A stretch of DNA of 64,000 nt from Septoria linicola (taxonomy: Eukaryota; Ascomycota; Dothideomycetes; Mycosphaerellales; Mycosphaerellaceae), in NCBI GenBank assembly GCA_024114885.1, contig CP099425.1:2232001-2296000 (forward strand), given 5' to 3'. The position numbers were made by a program, and so were the translations under genes. Positions 1 through 13,405 of the stretch are shown here, piece by piece. The notes beneath the pieces are model-generated. The model saw nothing but the letters and a program-made list of their open reading frames with translations. It was not told the DNA's origin and made no database searches. Within the stretch, counting starts at the first letter, position 1. The number at the start of each line of letters is the position of its first letter.

Positions 1-24
1 CGACGACGACGACGACGACGACGA
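1..24. repeat. (CGA)8 microsatellite
   Basis: Eight perfect CGA units open the window. CGA and CTA triplet runs recur nearby (for example around 85-110), as expected where CA/TG has been removed and only CG and TA contexts remain. Confidence 0.9.
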
Positions 25-3000
25 TAACGCTACGCGTTACTAACCTAGGCCTCTACTATAGAGTACTATCCTCGCTACCGCTACTACTACTACTACTATA
101 CCGCCTCTACTACGTCGCTCTCGTAGCTACTCTTTAAGTACTAGTATATTCGTATAACGCTAACCTATAGCCGCTAACCGCTAGTAGTCCGTCTCTAACT
201 TACGCTAGAGTACCGCGTCGAGATTCGACTAGTACTACTTTACTAATACTAGTAAAGCGTAAGAGATAGGTACTACGCGTATTAGTAGTCTATATCGTTA
301 GTATATTAGGTTAGGTACTACTACTACTACTAATTGTTTTATATTCGCTAGCGATAGAAAGACGTATTATAGCCGCTATATATAAGATCGTAATATTAGT
401 AATTATATATAAATAGCTTCTATAATAGTATCTATATATACGTCTCGGGCCTTCGGCTCTATATATTAGTAGTAAAGATTAGTCTATTCTATATACTTTA
501 GCTTCTTATCTCTTATCTTAATACCTATACTAAACCTACGAATTATATTATAGTATATAGTTATCGCTTTATAAAGATATACGAAGTTCTTCGTAGGTTA
601 AAGTAGTAGTAAACTTTAGAGGTAATCGTCTACTAGATCTAATTATACTAATACGATCCGCTCGCTCTCGCTAGTAGATAGGTTAGCTTTAATACTATTA
701 AACTCTAGAGGCTTTCTATTATAGAGTAGAGCCTCTACTATATAATAGAAATAATTAGGTTACGTCGCTTAATCTTCTAGATATAAATAGGTTCTTAGTA
801 GTATTAGGAAGCTTAATAAGAGTCTAGTTAGCTAAGCGTATATCTTCTTTAAACTACTAGCGAGCACGTTAGTTAGCGAGGGTACCCTCTATCTCTCTCT
901 TATACCTAACGCGTTCTAGAGTACCTTTAATATCGTCGTCGTCGCTATTATAACCTTCGAATAATTCTATAGATTAGCTAGTATAGTATTATAGTAGGCC
1001 TTCCTTAAGCTCTTAGATATAGCGGTATATAGTAGATTTATCGACGTAGCGACGTTTCTAACTTAATCTATCGTTGTTCGCGAATTAGAGCTATATAAAG
1101 AAGAGAAGTTAGGAAGTAGTACGCTTCTATAAGCTATAGTAGAGATATAGAAGGAGCTATTCCTATTAGTAGCGTATCTAGTCCTTCTCTCTTATAATAG
1201 TAGTATTACCGCTATCGCTAGAGATACGCTTAAAGTTAAATACGCGCTCGAATATAAGATCTTCTAACCTTCGTACTCGAGATATAGTAACGTACATAAG
1301 CGTAGTATTCTAGTAGCTAGTTTCTAGGTCTAAAACTACCTTCGAGATAGTTATACCCTAGGCTTTATATATAGTAATAGCGTATACTAGGCGAATAGGG
1401 AATTACGTACGATACTATACTTCTCTTTCGTAATAGAAGTTACGCTATAAATAGAAGATTAGAACGATAGCGTACTCTACTAAGCGCTAGACAAACCTCT
1501 TAATCGAAGGCCTAGTATAGTTAGAAGTAGGTATAGATACTAAGAGGTAGAAAGGATAGTAGCTAGTAGTAGGATCCTATCTAGCGTACTATACTATATT
1601 ATATAATTAGTACTAAGTACCGTTAACGATACCTCTCTTAGTCTAGAGATTCTCGAGGACTATTAACTTATAGCTAATTAAGAGACTTAGCTCTACTTCG
1701 AGACTACTAGCCTTCTAAAAGCTAGCTTTAGTAGCGATAGTATCGCTATAAGTAGCGTAGACCTTAAAGACTAGCTAGCTATTATCTCGCTAGTACTAGT
1801 AATTATAGGCGTCGGCCTCTACGTTCGTTCTATATATCCGGATCGCTATATTAAACTAACGGATCTTAGTTATAGAGAGATTAGCCTACCGGGTTAGTAT
1901 TTCCTTTATATAGCGGCTTAGCTCTTTATAATAGAAATACGTACCTAGTAGCGAGCTATAAGAGTCTCCTAATACGTATAGGCTACTATATAGCTATAGA
2001 GCGCGCGTAATATAGTAGAGAACGCGTACTAATCTATATATTGTCGCTACTAAATACTAAGAACTATAGTTTTATTAAAGGCCTAATACTTATAATATCT
2101 AAATACGTCCTAGGTAGTAACGCTATCGCGAAGTAGTCTATCTAGCTAATACTTCTAGATATTATAGAATAGCGCCTTCTCCTTAATAGAAAGTAACTAC
2201 TAGAAGTTACTAAAGAGTAGTATACCTAAGCTACTAAAGAGCTCGCTATTACTCTTTACTTTTTATAAGTAGAGATCTACTACGTATAAGGTAGTAAGGC
2301 TAACTATACTCTTCTCGTCGATAATTATATACTGTATATACTAGAGCCGCTATTAGAGAGCGTAGAGTTAGCTAGTTAGAAGTACCTAGAACGGTCGATT
2401 ACTAAATAGTAACTTAAGAAGAGAGTATAGTATACTACTACTAATACTAAATAAGGTAGCGCCTATAGGAGCGTAATAGATAATAATCTCTTAGTATAAG
2501 AGGTTCTATAAATAGGCTAATAGTACTTAAATAACGAAAGACTTACTAGTTCTAGTAGGTCTATTAATATTTAGAAGGATCTACTAGGGTATAAACTCGG
2601 CTTTAGTATCTTAGAAGTAATTTATAACTCTACGATATTAGCTTTTTCTATTATAAAGTATAGCCGTTATACTATAATAAAAATAATTACTATTAATAGA
2701 TCGTACGCTATTCTTTAGATAAGAGGTTAATAACTCTCTATAAGTACTAGCCTATATATAATACCTAGGAGTACTAGCGCTTAGCGTACTTCTACTAGTC
2801 GTATTCGTCGTAGATATTTAAGCCTTAGATACGCTTATTATATTAGCTAATATAGAATATCTAGTTATATTACTAATCCTCTATTCGCTCTCTAAGATTA
2901 TTAAGATCCTTATATCGTACTACTAGGTTATAGTAGGCCGTCTCTACTACTAGCTAAGCTATTATATCTTCGAATACGTCCTACTCTTACTATAAAGAGA

Positions 3001-4361
3001 ACCTAAACTTATCGAAGTCGTCTACTTAGAAAGTAGATAGAAGGTAAGTATCTATATAGTCGAAGTCGTACTACTTATAACCGACCGAATACTCTATATA
3101 GATAGAGGCCTAAGTCGTATAGGAGCCGTATAGTAAGGTCGGGTAGTACTAGAATAGATAGTAGAGTATAATCTTAGTACAGTAGAATATCTTATAGTCC
3201 TTACCTTATAGGTCGGCCTTATAGCGAGGGAGATACGATACGATACGTAGTTTCGCTCGAGAGCGAGGACTATAATATATTAGCGAATTCTATTATAAAG
3301 GTAGCTATATACTTTATAACGAAAGTACTTACTATATAACTTTCTAAGGCGAATATTCGAAGAAGGTAAGAAACTAAAATAACGACGTATTTATAAACTC
3401 TACTAGGTAGGATATATACTTTTCTAAGACAGACTTTATCGTCTTATTACTATCTTCGTCTAGTTAAAAGATAGTCCTAATCTCTCTCTCTAGGTAGTAG
3501 TTAAAGCTAATAGTCTCTCGGCTACTATAGTATAAAAGAATATTAAATAGGATATAGAAGACCTCCTACGTAGACTAGTTCTATTCTACGATTATATAAT
3601 TTATTAGCTTAGTAGTAAAGGAGAGAGTAGGCTAGTAGAAGTTAGGTTTTTCTATTATAAAGCGTAAGAGCCTATAGGTAATAGAAATAGTATACTTATA
3701 TTACTCTTAGTTAAGTATAGGGCTAGGCGATAGGCGATCTCGTAGTAGCTTCTAGTAGACGGCTTATCCTTAGTAGCGTACTTAGCGACGTAGTTTAATA
3801 CTATAGATACTATAGTATAGAGAGAGATATCGATATTAGTACGCTAGGCGAGAACGAGTATAGAGTTATAAGGGTTTATTATACTATCGTTAGAAGTAGT
3901 ATAGAAACTAAAGTAGTATAGATTATAGCTCTTATCCGTACGCGTAGGTCTAGTCTTATATAGGAAATAGAACCGATAGAACTTAGACGCTTCTAGGAGA
4001 GCTCCTTTCTTACGAGCCTAATAGTAGGATTTAGTATAGATATATTACTAGATACGGTTTACTATATCCGAGAGATCGGCTAGAGTATTACGGAGCTCGT
4101 CTATACGAGTATTATATATACCGCGTATATAGTAGCTAGCGCGTTTATAGTTAGCTTCTAGATTAATAGCGAATACGTACTTACTCTAGAGATTCGTAAA
4201 TACGTTACTATTCTATAGCTTAGCGGATTTATATTATAAAGTAGAGAGCTCTATCTATAATATAAATATACTAGGCGTCTTTATCTATAAGATTACTATA
4301 TACCTTAGAGACGGCGTCTTGATTATACTACGTAAATCTATAGATATAGGTACTACTACGG
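25..4361 (-). mobile_element. Helitron remnant, distal part of the Rep-helicase frame
   Basis: Read on the minus strand, 3,400-4,350 gives a decayed Helitron Rep frame with TAG at former Gln/Trp codons. The clearest signature is NPYNSILVLAQRTNIDIS at about 3,841-3,880, followed by NYVAKYATKDKP at about 3,768-3,804. This matches the NPYN...L...AN.D......Y..KY.SK block that follows the HUH motif in fungal Helitrons. A decayed H.H..LW-like stretch lies near 4,285-4,302. The part below about 3,400 should hold the Pif1-type helicase, but I could not identify its Walker A motif. The element is cut at 4,361 by Gypsy-1 and its Rep frame resumes on the far side at 39,278. The element runs off the left edge of the window. 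Confidence 0.7.
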
Positions 4362-4557
4362 TATAAGAGCGTAGAGTAAATAGTCGAAGTAAAGGAAGGC
4401 CGCTTACCTTACTACCTTGCCTTAGTATACTAGCCTATACCGAGTATACTTAGCGTATAGGTATTTTATACGCGACGTACGCGCTCTATATTAGAACCTA
4501 TAAGAATTAGTCTACGGTCTTAACGATAGTTAAGAGCGTTCTATACGTTACTATATA
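4362..4557 (+). repeat. Gypsy-1 5' LTR
   Basis: 196 bp, same length as the copy at 39,082-39,277. It differs from that copy at 5 positions (about 2.6%), all C/T or G/A transitions. Its first bases TATAAGAGCG look like a RIP-altered TG start. Confidence 0.85.
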
Positions 4558-4660
4558 CTTTTTATAATTCTAATTCTTCTCTCCTATACGGAGTAGTAAT
4601 CTATAGAACCCTAGAAACAAGATATCGTATAACGATAGCGCCTCGTAGGAGGAACGTATA

Positions 4661-5836
4661 CGAGACAAGCTTACTAAATAAGAGCTAGAAGATTATCTTA
4701 ACTAAAACGGGCCTAACGCTAGTAACGCTATAGGACATAGCTAACTAGTAGACGAGGATATAGAGCTAGGTCGCTTAGCGGCTACTAATAAGGCGTTACG
4801 TAAGTAGGTCTACCTCGCTAACCTATAACGTAAGAATATACGCTTACGAAGCGAACTCGCGGCGCCTATAGAGAATAGCCCTCTTACTAGCGTATAGCTT
4901 AGTCGCTATAAACAAGACAAGGCGTCTAGTATCGGCGGACTATAGCTAGAAGACCTAGGTAACGAGCCTACGCTACGTACGAGCGGTAACCTTAGAGTTA
5001 GTAAGAGCTCGAGGTTAAAGGAGCTAAAACCCTTTAAAGATAAGAACGTTAGAGAAGCTAGAGAGTTTATTAGAACACTTAAGGTAATCTTCGCTAATAG
5101 CGTAGACTATTTCGTAGCGTATAGGCCGCGCGTGCTCTACGCTATCTTATACCTAGTAGGTAATGTCTTAAATAAGTAGTATAACGAGAATAATATTAAC
5201 TATCTTTTCTCTTCCTATACTTAAGATAAGTTTTAAGCCTTTATCTTTAACTCTATCGGTAACGAGTAGAATCGTACGATCCTCGTAACTATAGAGTACG
5301 AGCGTATCTAGTAACGCTATAACTAAACTACCTAGTAATTCGATACGGAGTTAAATACTCTAGAGTACTAGCTAGGTAACTTTAGCGAAGAGTAGCGGTA
5401 TCGTACGTTTATCGTAAAGCTATATAAGCTACTACGATAGAAGCTCTTAAAGTAGAAGGACCTACTACTACGTAACCGTAGCGACCTCGTCGCGTTTATA
5501 AAACGATATAAGGAAGCTAATCTTATACTAGAGCCTAAGGAGGGCACTAATAAGAATAGAGGTCCTAGTAAGCGCGCTAGAGACGAGGAGTATAAGGAGC
5601 GTACTCGCTAACTATCTAAGAAACCTATTAGAGAAAAGGAAAAGTAGAAGGATAGGTTAGGTAAAAAGCCTATAGAGTATAACCGACGCGTAAGCGATAA
5701 CCTATCGTATATCTAGTATTATAGCTATAAGAAGTATAGATACTATAAGAACAAGTACTCTAATCTAGACTCCTAGAGTAACGATAGTAAGAAGCCTATA
5801 GTACGTAGCGTTAACGCTAGTAAGTCGAAAAAAGCG
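4661..5836 (+). pseudogene. Gypsy-1 Gag remnant
   Basis: One frame (codon starts congruent to 2 mod 3, for example GAG at 5,021) reads as a charged capsid-like protein interrupted only by TAG/TAA. A decayed CCHC zinc knuckle lies at about 5,717-5,758: it reads YYSYKKYRYYKNKY, where C and H positions have become Y through TGY to TAY and CAY to TAY changes. The start codon is not identifiable because ATG would be turned into ATA by RIP; the left limit is approximate. The protein would have packaged element RNA into particles. The following Pol frame lies one base back. Confidence 0.7.
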
Positions 5837-8800
5837 TAGGTATTAGAGAGAGACTAGAGTCTCTAGATACTAGAGTTAAACTAACTAGTAAAGACTTCCT
5901 ACCTATATAAGCCGTATATATAGTACGTATCGAAGGCGTAGTCGAGGTACTAGAGAAGAGTATTCGTTACGAATACCTCCTAGATAATATAGTAGATATT
6001 AATATTATATCTTAGTCCTATACTCTTAAGTACGAGTTACTCCTAAGACCGAATATAGCCTTACTATCTACTTCTAGTTTCTTAGGTAATAAGGGCTATT
6101 ATTATAGAGTATACTACCTATGCCTACGCCTTATAGACTCTATAAGAGCGACGCGTATAGGTAGTAGAATTTTCTATATCTTTAATATCCTAGAGCTAGA
6201 CCTAATCGTAGGCCGACTATAAAGAAGGTCCTATAGAGTAATTAGACTACTAACGGACAAGTAGCTCTTTAACTATACTAGCGAGACTAGTATAGTTCGC
6301 GTACGAGAAGCGTACGAGTTCTTTAAGGATATACGTAACGCTCTAGTAGTATATATAGTAAGCGTATAAAGCGTAAGCGAGAAGCTTAAGCCGATTCCTA
6401 GCGAGTTTAAGTAATTCGTAGATATCTTTAATCTAAGCGAGAAAGCGAGGAGTAAGCTAGTCGAAGACGTAGAGTATACGATCGACTTAGAACTAGGAAA
6501 GAAGCCTCTATTTAAGCCTCTCTACTATTAATCTAGAAGGGAGCTAGAGGAACTTTAGAAGTACCTAAAAGATACGCTAGAGTACGATTAGATCGAGCGT
6601 AGCGAAAGCGAGATAGGTACGCCTATCCTATTCGTACTAAAGAAGGATAGTCGTCTTCGACTCTATATAGATTATAGAGGGCTTAATAAGATTACTATTA
6701 AGAATAGGTATCCCCTACTACTTATTAGCGAGACGCTTAATAGGCTTATAGGTACTATATAGTTTACCTCCTTAGATCTTATAGACGCGTATTATCGTAT
6801 TAGGATCAAGCTAGCCGACTACTAGAAGACTACGTTTCGTACGCGCTATAGCTACTTCTAATATAGAGTAATACCCTTTAGCCTAACTAACGTACCTATA
6901 ACCTTCTAGAGGTATATTAACTAAGCCTTAGCTAGGCTCGTAGATACTAGTTATATAGTATATTTAGATAATATCCTAATCTATAGCACTTCTAGAGAGT
7001 AGTACGTACGCGACGTTAGCGTAGTATTTAAGAGGCTTAGGAAGTTCGGTCTATATATATAAAGAAAGAAATATAAGTTCTTCTAGAAGGAAGTCGATTT
7101 CTTAGGCTTCGTAGTAACTACTAGAGGCGTTACGATAGATCTACGTAGAGTCGACGCTATCGCGGCGTAGCTAAAGCCTATAACCCTTATAGAGGTTTAA
7201 TCCTTCTTAGGATTTACTAACTTCTATCGTCGTTTTATTCGATAGTACTCTAAGATAGTAACGCTCCTTACTACTCTATCTAAGAGAGCTATTAAAGGTA
7301 AGAAGCTAGAGCCTATCTAGTAGAGTAAAAGCGAGAAGTATACGTTTTAGTAGCTAAAGAAAGTATTCTAGACTATACTACTCCTTAGATACTATAATCC
7401 TACGTAGCCTATACGTATCGAAACCGACGCGTTAGATTTCGTAGTAGTAGGGATCTTAATATAGCTCTTTAAAAAGAACTAGTACTCGATTATATTTTAC
7501 TCGCGTAAGCTAATTACTATAGAGTATAATTATAAGGTATACGATAAGGAACTTCTTATAGTTATAGAAGCCTTTAAGGCATAGCGACTATATCTCGAAG
7601 GCGCGTAGTATACGATTACCGTAATCGTCGACTACGCTAACCTTAAAGCCTTTATAATAATAAAGTAACTAATAGGCTGATAGGTAAGGTAGGTAACCTT
7701 ACTAGTATCTTATAATTTTACGATTAAGTATCGTACTAGTAAGCTAAACCCCGCTAACGCGCTATCGAGGCGTAGTAACTACGCTAGAGAGGCCTAGTAT
7801 ATATCTAACCTATTACCTATACTCTAGACTAAACTAAAGGTATAGGACTCCTTAAGTTAATCGTTACTTATACGCGACGCGAGTAACCCTATTATAGCGC
7901 GAGTTCGAGCCGTATACGCGACGTATTATATAGAGCTATAAGAGTAGAAAGGCTATAGCCTATCTACTATAAAACCTACTTAGTAACTAGTAATAGTTAT
8001 AGGTAGTAGTAGTAACCTACTATTATAGAGATATTACTAAAAGCGTTCGCTTAGTAGATCTTAGAGGTTACTAGCGAAGCGGATACGAAGCGTAGCTACG
8101 GAGGTAGAGCGTATACGTTACGATAGTAAAGCGTACGTAAGGATCGTAGAAGTCGTAAGCGAAGATAAGGACGTAGAGCGTAGATAGGTAGGACTACCTA
8201 TATCTAAAGATTCTAACTCTAAAAGCGTCTAAACTATAGAACTAAGAGACGCTCTCTATTACCGGAGAGGTAGGCCGAATAGTATAAGCCTCGAAGAGGA
8301 TACCGCTTTTAGTAAGGCTAGCGTATCGCTACTATAGCGAGTAGCTAGCGTAATAGTCGCGCGCGAATAACTATACGCTAATGTTTCCGACCTTATATTT
8401 AAGTACGCTAAAGCGATTATATACGTAGAGCCGAATACCTATATAGTATACGAGTAGACGAAGTATAATAGAGGCGTATACGAGTAGTATAGGATTAAAG
8501 ATAATATCTTATTTATAGAAGGCTACCTATATCTTCTAAAGAACTACGCCTTAAGAACGTAGGTAATACGTATATACTACGACGACGTCCTAGCTAGCTA
8601 CTTTAGGAAAGATAAAACGCTAAAGTTAATATAGTAGAAGTACTACTAGCTAAGAATAGCGACCGACGTAGCCGAATATATAGAAGCCTACGAAGCCTAC
8701 TAGTATACGAAGGCGAGGCGCTATCGCCTATACGGCGAACTAAAGTCGTTACCTCTACTAGAAAGACTATAGTAAGAACTAACGATAGACTTTATTATAG

Positions 8801-9837
8801 ATCTCCTACTAAGTAAGCGAAACGTATACGTCTACGATACGATCCTAGTAATTATCGATAGATATATTAAAATATCGATATTCGTTACTATAACTAAGAG
8901 ATATATAAGCGCTAAGCTTACGAGTATCCTAAGTAACGAAGTCGTCCGATACTATAGTATACCTACTAGTATTATAATAGATAGAGGCTTAGTATTTATA
9001 AGCTAGTTCTAGTTAGACTTCTACTACGAAACGTATATAAAGCGTAAGCTTAGTATAGCGTTCTACCTATAAATAGACAGCTAAATAGAACGTACTAACT
9101 AGACTTTAGAATAGTACCTCCGTATCTTCTATAATAAGTAATAAGATAATTAGACCGCTTTACTACCGTAAGCGGAGTTCGTATATAATAATAGTAACTA
9201 CCCTACGCTACGTAAGAGCCTCTTTAATATCTTATATAGGTTTAACCCTAAAATAGCGACGCGTATACGCGACGCTCGAGACGAGCGCCTAGAGAGAGAG
9301 GTACTCGTAGTAAAGGATATAGTAGAGAGACTTCGTAACGTATATAAGGAGCTATAGGAGCGCTAGAAAGCCGTAACCGACGCGTAAGCGAAGTACTATA
9401 ACTCTCGGTACAAACCCTAGTAGTATAAGATAGGAGACCTTATACTCTTATCTACTAAAAACCTTAACTTAAACTAGCTAAGTAAGAAGCTAGTAGAGAA
9501 GTTTATTAGTCTATATCGAGTAATTAGCGTTATAGGAGCGTAGGCGTATCGCCTAGCCTTACTAAGTACTATACGTATCTATAATATCTTCTATATTTCT
9601 CTTCTTAAACTATAGCGAGGACTAGACGAAGCGTAGGCGTAGAATATACTACTCGCGGACGATAAGAGCGAATAAGAAGTAGAGAAGATCTTAAAAACTA
9701 GGAAGGTTAAAGGATAATAGTAATACTTTATAAAATAGCGATATTAGCTAGAAGAGTATAATACCTAGGAATTAGTAGAGAACGTTAACGAGTATAAGGC
9801 GCTAGACGAGTTCGAAGTATAAGCGAAACGCGTACGA
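5824..9837 (+). pseudogene. Gypsy-1 Pol remnant (PR-RT-RH-IN-chromodomain)
   Basis: All domains fall in one frame (codon starts 1 mod 3). A degraded protease is near 5,980-6,020 (LLDN..DINIIS). The reverse transcriptase is at about 6,610-7,310, with YLDN at 6,961-6,972 where the family has YLDD, so one catalytic Asp is lost by GAY to AAT. RNase H starts near 7,420 (ETDALDF). The integrase is at about 8,580-9,240 with catalytic-core positions visible as LTIDFIIDLL, IIDRGLVF and IERTN. A C-terminal chromodomain at about 9,676-9,825 reads EVEKILKTRKVKG...YFIK.RY. Chromodomains of this type direct integration to heterochromatin. Many TAG codons sit at Gln/Trp positions. This is a typical RIP-killed chromovirus Pol. 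Confidence 0.85.
5828..5834 (+). other. Candidate -1 frameshift site AAAAAAG in Gypsy-1
   Basis: Gag is read with codon starts 2 mod 3 and Pol with codon starts 1 mod 3, a -1 relation. RIP makes only substitutions, so the offset is ancestral. The six-A run followed by G at 5,828-5,834 lies where the Pol frame first becomes open, and a Lys tRNA could slip back one base there. It is not the textbook heptamer phase, so this is an inference. Confidence 0.4.
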
Positions 9838-9908
9838 CGCGCGTAGATAAGCTATATTATAAGATATATATATAGAAATTAGAAAGAGAGAAAATTATAG
9901 AGACCTAG

Positions 9909-10187
9909 TAATAGATAATAACTACCCTAATACTAACCCCCTAGGTAGGTATAAGAGCGGTCGCTATAGAACAAGACCTGTTCGGAGAGTAATAGTCTTA
10001 TAATACGTATATTAACTAGTAGTAACGAGCTTAAACTAGTAGTCCTAAGACTAAGAGCCTATACTAGGACCGTAGGATATTAAATTAATTAAGTAGAGTA
10101 AACATTTTTATCTTAGAAACGAGCTACTACCTTGCTTTTATACTAAAACTACTAAGCATAGTATATAGGTAGGCCTTTACCTTACTA
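9909..10187 (-). repeat. Gypsy-2 3' LTR
   Basis: 279 bp, equal in length to 22,863-23,141. The two differ at 11 sites (about 3.9%), all transitions. It is flanked on the left by CTAG. Confidence 0.9.
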
Positions 10188-10310
10188 ATCCTCTCTTCCT
10201 TAGTATCTAACTAGATACCTAACTACCCGTAGACCTTACTTAGAATTGCTTAAAACTAGCTAGTTTTTCTATTAAAGTCTATTAAACTTTTAATTAGAGG
10301 CCTATTAAAT

Positions 10311-10333
10311 AGTTGCCTTTTCTAACGATAACT
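10311..10333 (-). other. 23-bp palindromic motif, copy 4 (inverted)
   Basis: The plus strand reads AGTTGCC-N9-GATAACT. It is the reverse complement of the motif found at 13,887, 18,988 and 22,128, allowing for CA to TA change. It lies just after the end of the third frame of Gypsy-2 and about 120 bp before the 3' LTR. Confidence 0.75.
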
Positions 10334-10339
10334 ACTAAA

Positions 10340-13300
10340 AACACCTTCTTAAATCCGATTATTATTCGCTAGCCGCTATTCTTCTACTATATCCTTAAGG
10401 ATCTCCTTAGGAACGGCCTCTCTCTTCTTTAACGCTAATACTTCTAAGTTACTATCTACGCTTATAAAGCTAGCTTCGCTAAACATATACTCCTTAATAT
10501 CTATAGCCGTAGCGTAGGTAGTATCGAATTAAGCTTTAGCCGTAGTCTACTATTTAGCTATATAGACCTTGAACTCCTCCTTACTTATACTAAAGAGCTT
10601 CTTTATTTCTATACTTACTACCTAATCTGCCTATAGAACTCGGCCTACTAAGGTATCGGAAATTAGGCCTAGGCCAGTTAGTAGTACCTCTATAGCGAAA
10701 GGTTTTATCGCTCGTATAGGGTATATAGTGCTAGAAGCTATAAAGGGTATCTACTCGCGATAGAGATATACGCTATAGATCGTAGGAACGTTAACGTGAT
10801 TACTATTAGGTAGCTTATCTAATATATAACTATTAAGATAGGCTAGAAACACTATTAGAATTACGCGATACTCTTCGCCTATACGAGTATACCGCTAAGG
10901 GATATAGGAGTACGAAATAACTAGCGAGCCCGTATTAGTATAAGGGTTCTTCTAGCTAAGCTTAAGATTAGCTTTTATTTCGTCGGTAATTACTAGAGGT
11001 ATAGTCTCGACGAAGCCTATACTATAGCTTTACTTATTAGCGATAATACGCCTTACTAGCTACTTTGCCTCCTTAGGGTCAAAGAGCCCGTTACTAATCG
11101 TGTCTAAGGTTAGTAAAAGTCGTCCTCTATCGCCGGTATCGTCTAGAGAGATCGTAAATTAAACCTAATTAAGCCCTTTCTCCTTAAGTAGTATATTCTC
11201 GTTTAAGGCGATATACTAGAAGCCGTTAGGGTAGTTAGAACTAGCCTTATCGTCGAAGATATAAAAGGTAGCGGATAGGTAGGCTACGTACTTAATAGTC
11301 GTATACGGAGTAGTAACTAGCTAGTATAGCTATAGTAAAGGATATTAGCGAAGAAGCTATTAGGACAGCGAGTACTATATACTACTAGACTAACTATACT
11401 AACTAATAGCCGTGTTATACTATCGATATACTACAAACTTATACCGTATAGCTTCGAGTAAAGAGTCTAGGATCTAAAATAGGCCTCTAGTAGAAAGAGA
11501 ATAAAAGAGGAAGCCGTAATTAGTCTAGGTACCCTTATTACTATCGTAGTCTAAGAGCTCCTAAACCCTCTAATAGACGTTAGAAGTAACCTTCAAGTCT
11601 ACCTCGGTCGCGGAGAACTAAAAGGGTCCGAGGTAGCTTCTACCTACCTTATATATTAGAGCGTTAATATCGTCCTCTAGCTCCTAAGTATTAGTACCTT
11701 TCTTATTACGACGAGAGCGTCCTACTAGCTTAGGGAAGAAAGTATTCGCTTCTAGCTTAAACTACGTCCGGTTTTAAGTATTCTAGGCGATAAGGGCTTA
11801 GAGATCAGCTATACTACCTATCTAAATAATACGCTAGTAGAGGGTATACGTTACGTTAGCCGTCTTCGGTAGCTTCAAGCCTATAGTATTACCTATCTTA
11901 GTTATATATTCTTTATAAAGAGGCTAGCTAAGGTATAGAAGAATATTAATTAAAGCGTAGCTCTTAGCTACTTTCTTCTTCTCCTAGACATTATCGACTT
12001 CTTTAAGAGCTCTACTAACGATTATATAGTAGTAGACTTTAGAGGTAATACTATCCTTTATATAAGCCTAGTAACGTAGATTAGGCTCTAAGTCGCTCTC
12101 TAGCTTAATTCCGCTATTATCTTCTAGTACGATTAGCGATAGGCGTTATAGACCCGGTAGCGGCTCCGTCGTAGGTAATACTTAGTCTTATATAGGATCG
12201 GTATCACCTAAAGCGCTTAGTATAGGAGAAGTCTCGATTAAAGTAATAATAGTTTCTCTAGCACGAATTCTAGTAAGCCTTCTACTCTTACGAAGGATAG
12301 GCGTAGGCTTCTTCGTAGAGCTTAGCGTTAACTTTTCTAACTAAGCTTTTAGCCTCTATATAGTACTAGGCGATACGGAATCTCTAAGGCGAGGCTCCGG
12401 AGTCGTAAGTAAATTACCTTCTCCTTCTCCTTCTCTTTCTTAACTAGAGTTTCGAGTAGAACTAGATAAGGATAGGCTCTTAGGCGTAGAGGAGAAGGGT
12501 CGTCTATTAGATCTTAGATTTCTAGGAGGAGGTAATAGTCTATAAGATATTAAGGACTGTTTCTCTACTACCGGGAATACGTAAGTCGGTTCTTCGAAGG
12601 CCTCTCCTTTAGTAAGCTTGACCGTAAATCTATACTAATTAAGTCTATAGCTCGCCTCTAGGCGTGCCTCTCTTATCTTATAGCTAAACACGTTAACCTA
12701 CGAGAGCTCTACCTTAAACTTGTTCTAGTAGCGTCTTCTATCTAAGTTCGTATTAATAAAGCCTAAGCCTTACGAGCTAGGAGTCTTCTTACTTCTCTAT
12801 AGCTAAAAATGCTAGCTACGAGAGAATATATTCGCTACCTACTAATAGAAACGATCTTGCTTTTACTACGCTAAGAAAACCTAGTCTTTAGGCTCGCTCT
12901 CTTCGAAGACGCCTTTATACTTATTTAACTATTAATAAAGGTTCCTAAGTATCTCTTTATTATATAAGACTTAGTTAAGAAAGGAGAAGTTCTACTCGTA
13001 CCTAAACTCTATACGTAGCTACTACTAGATTAAGTTTCTCTCCTTTACTAAGTCTCGGCCTTCTTAGCGTATCTTCTTTATATTATCGCGCTTTACGCTC
13101 TACGCGTCAAGGTGCTTCGGTAAGATCTTAGCTAAGAGGCGTTTAAAGAAGTTAAATATACTGATCTTTATTCTATCGTTCGTTTCCTCGACTTACTTAA
13201 GTACTAAGTCGATACTCTCCTTCTATTCTTATAGCGTTTCTAGCGATAGAATAGCTTCGGTAGCGTTATTAAGGTTTGTTATACTAGTAAGAGGTCCGCT

Positions 13301-13405
13301 TAAGGCCTAGAAACTAACGAGAGAGCCTTCGCGATTAGTACGAGCGAGCGCTATACCTTATATAGAACTTAAAGAAGCTATTTTTCGTCTTTTCTTTAGA
13401 GAATC
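10340..13405 (-). pseudogene. Gypsy-2 third frame (ORF3), unrecognised protein of about 1,000 residues
   Basis: On the minus strand a single frame (first bases 1 mod 3, checked at 13,357 and 11,176) reads for about 3.07 kb with stops only as TAG/TAA at plausible Gln/Trp sites. That is strong evidence that it was coding before RIP. The N-terminal 150 residues are rich in Leu, Glu, Gln and Lys and look like coiled coil (about 12,950-13,300). A Ser/Thr/Pro/Arg-rich hinge follows (about 12,250-12,500). The C-terminal half (about 10,350-11,950) looks globular, for example FTISLDDTGDRGRLLLTLDT at about 11,093-11,155. I see no transmembrane segments, zinc knuckle, protease or polymerase motif, so it is neither a second Gag nor an evident envelope. 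I do not recognise the family. It sits after Pol, where accessory or captured genes occur in some LTR elements. Confidence 0.65.
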
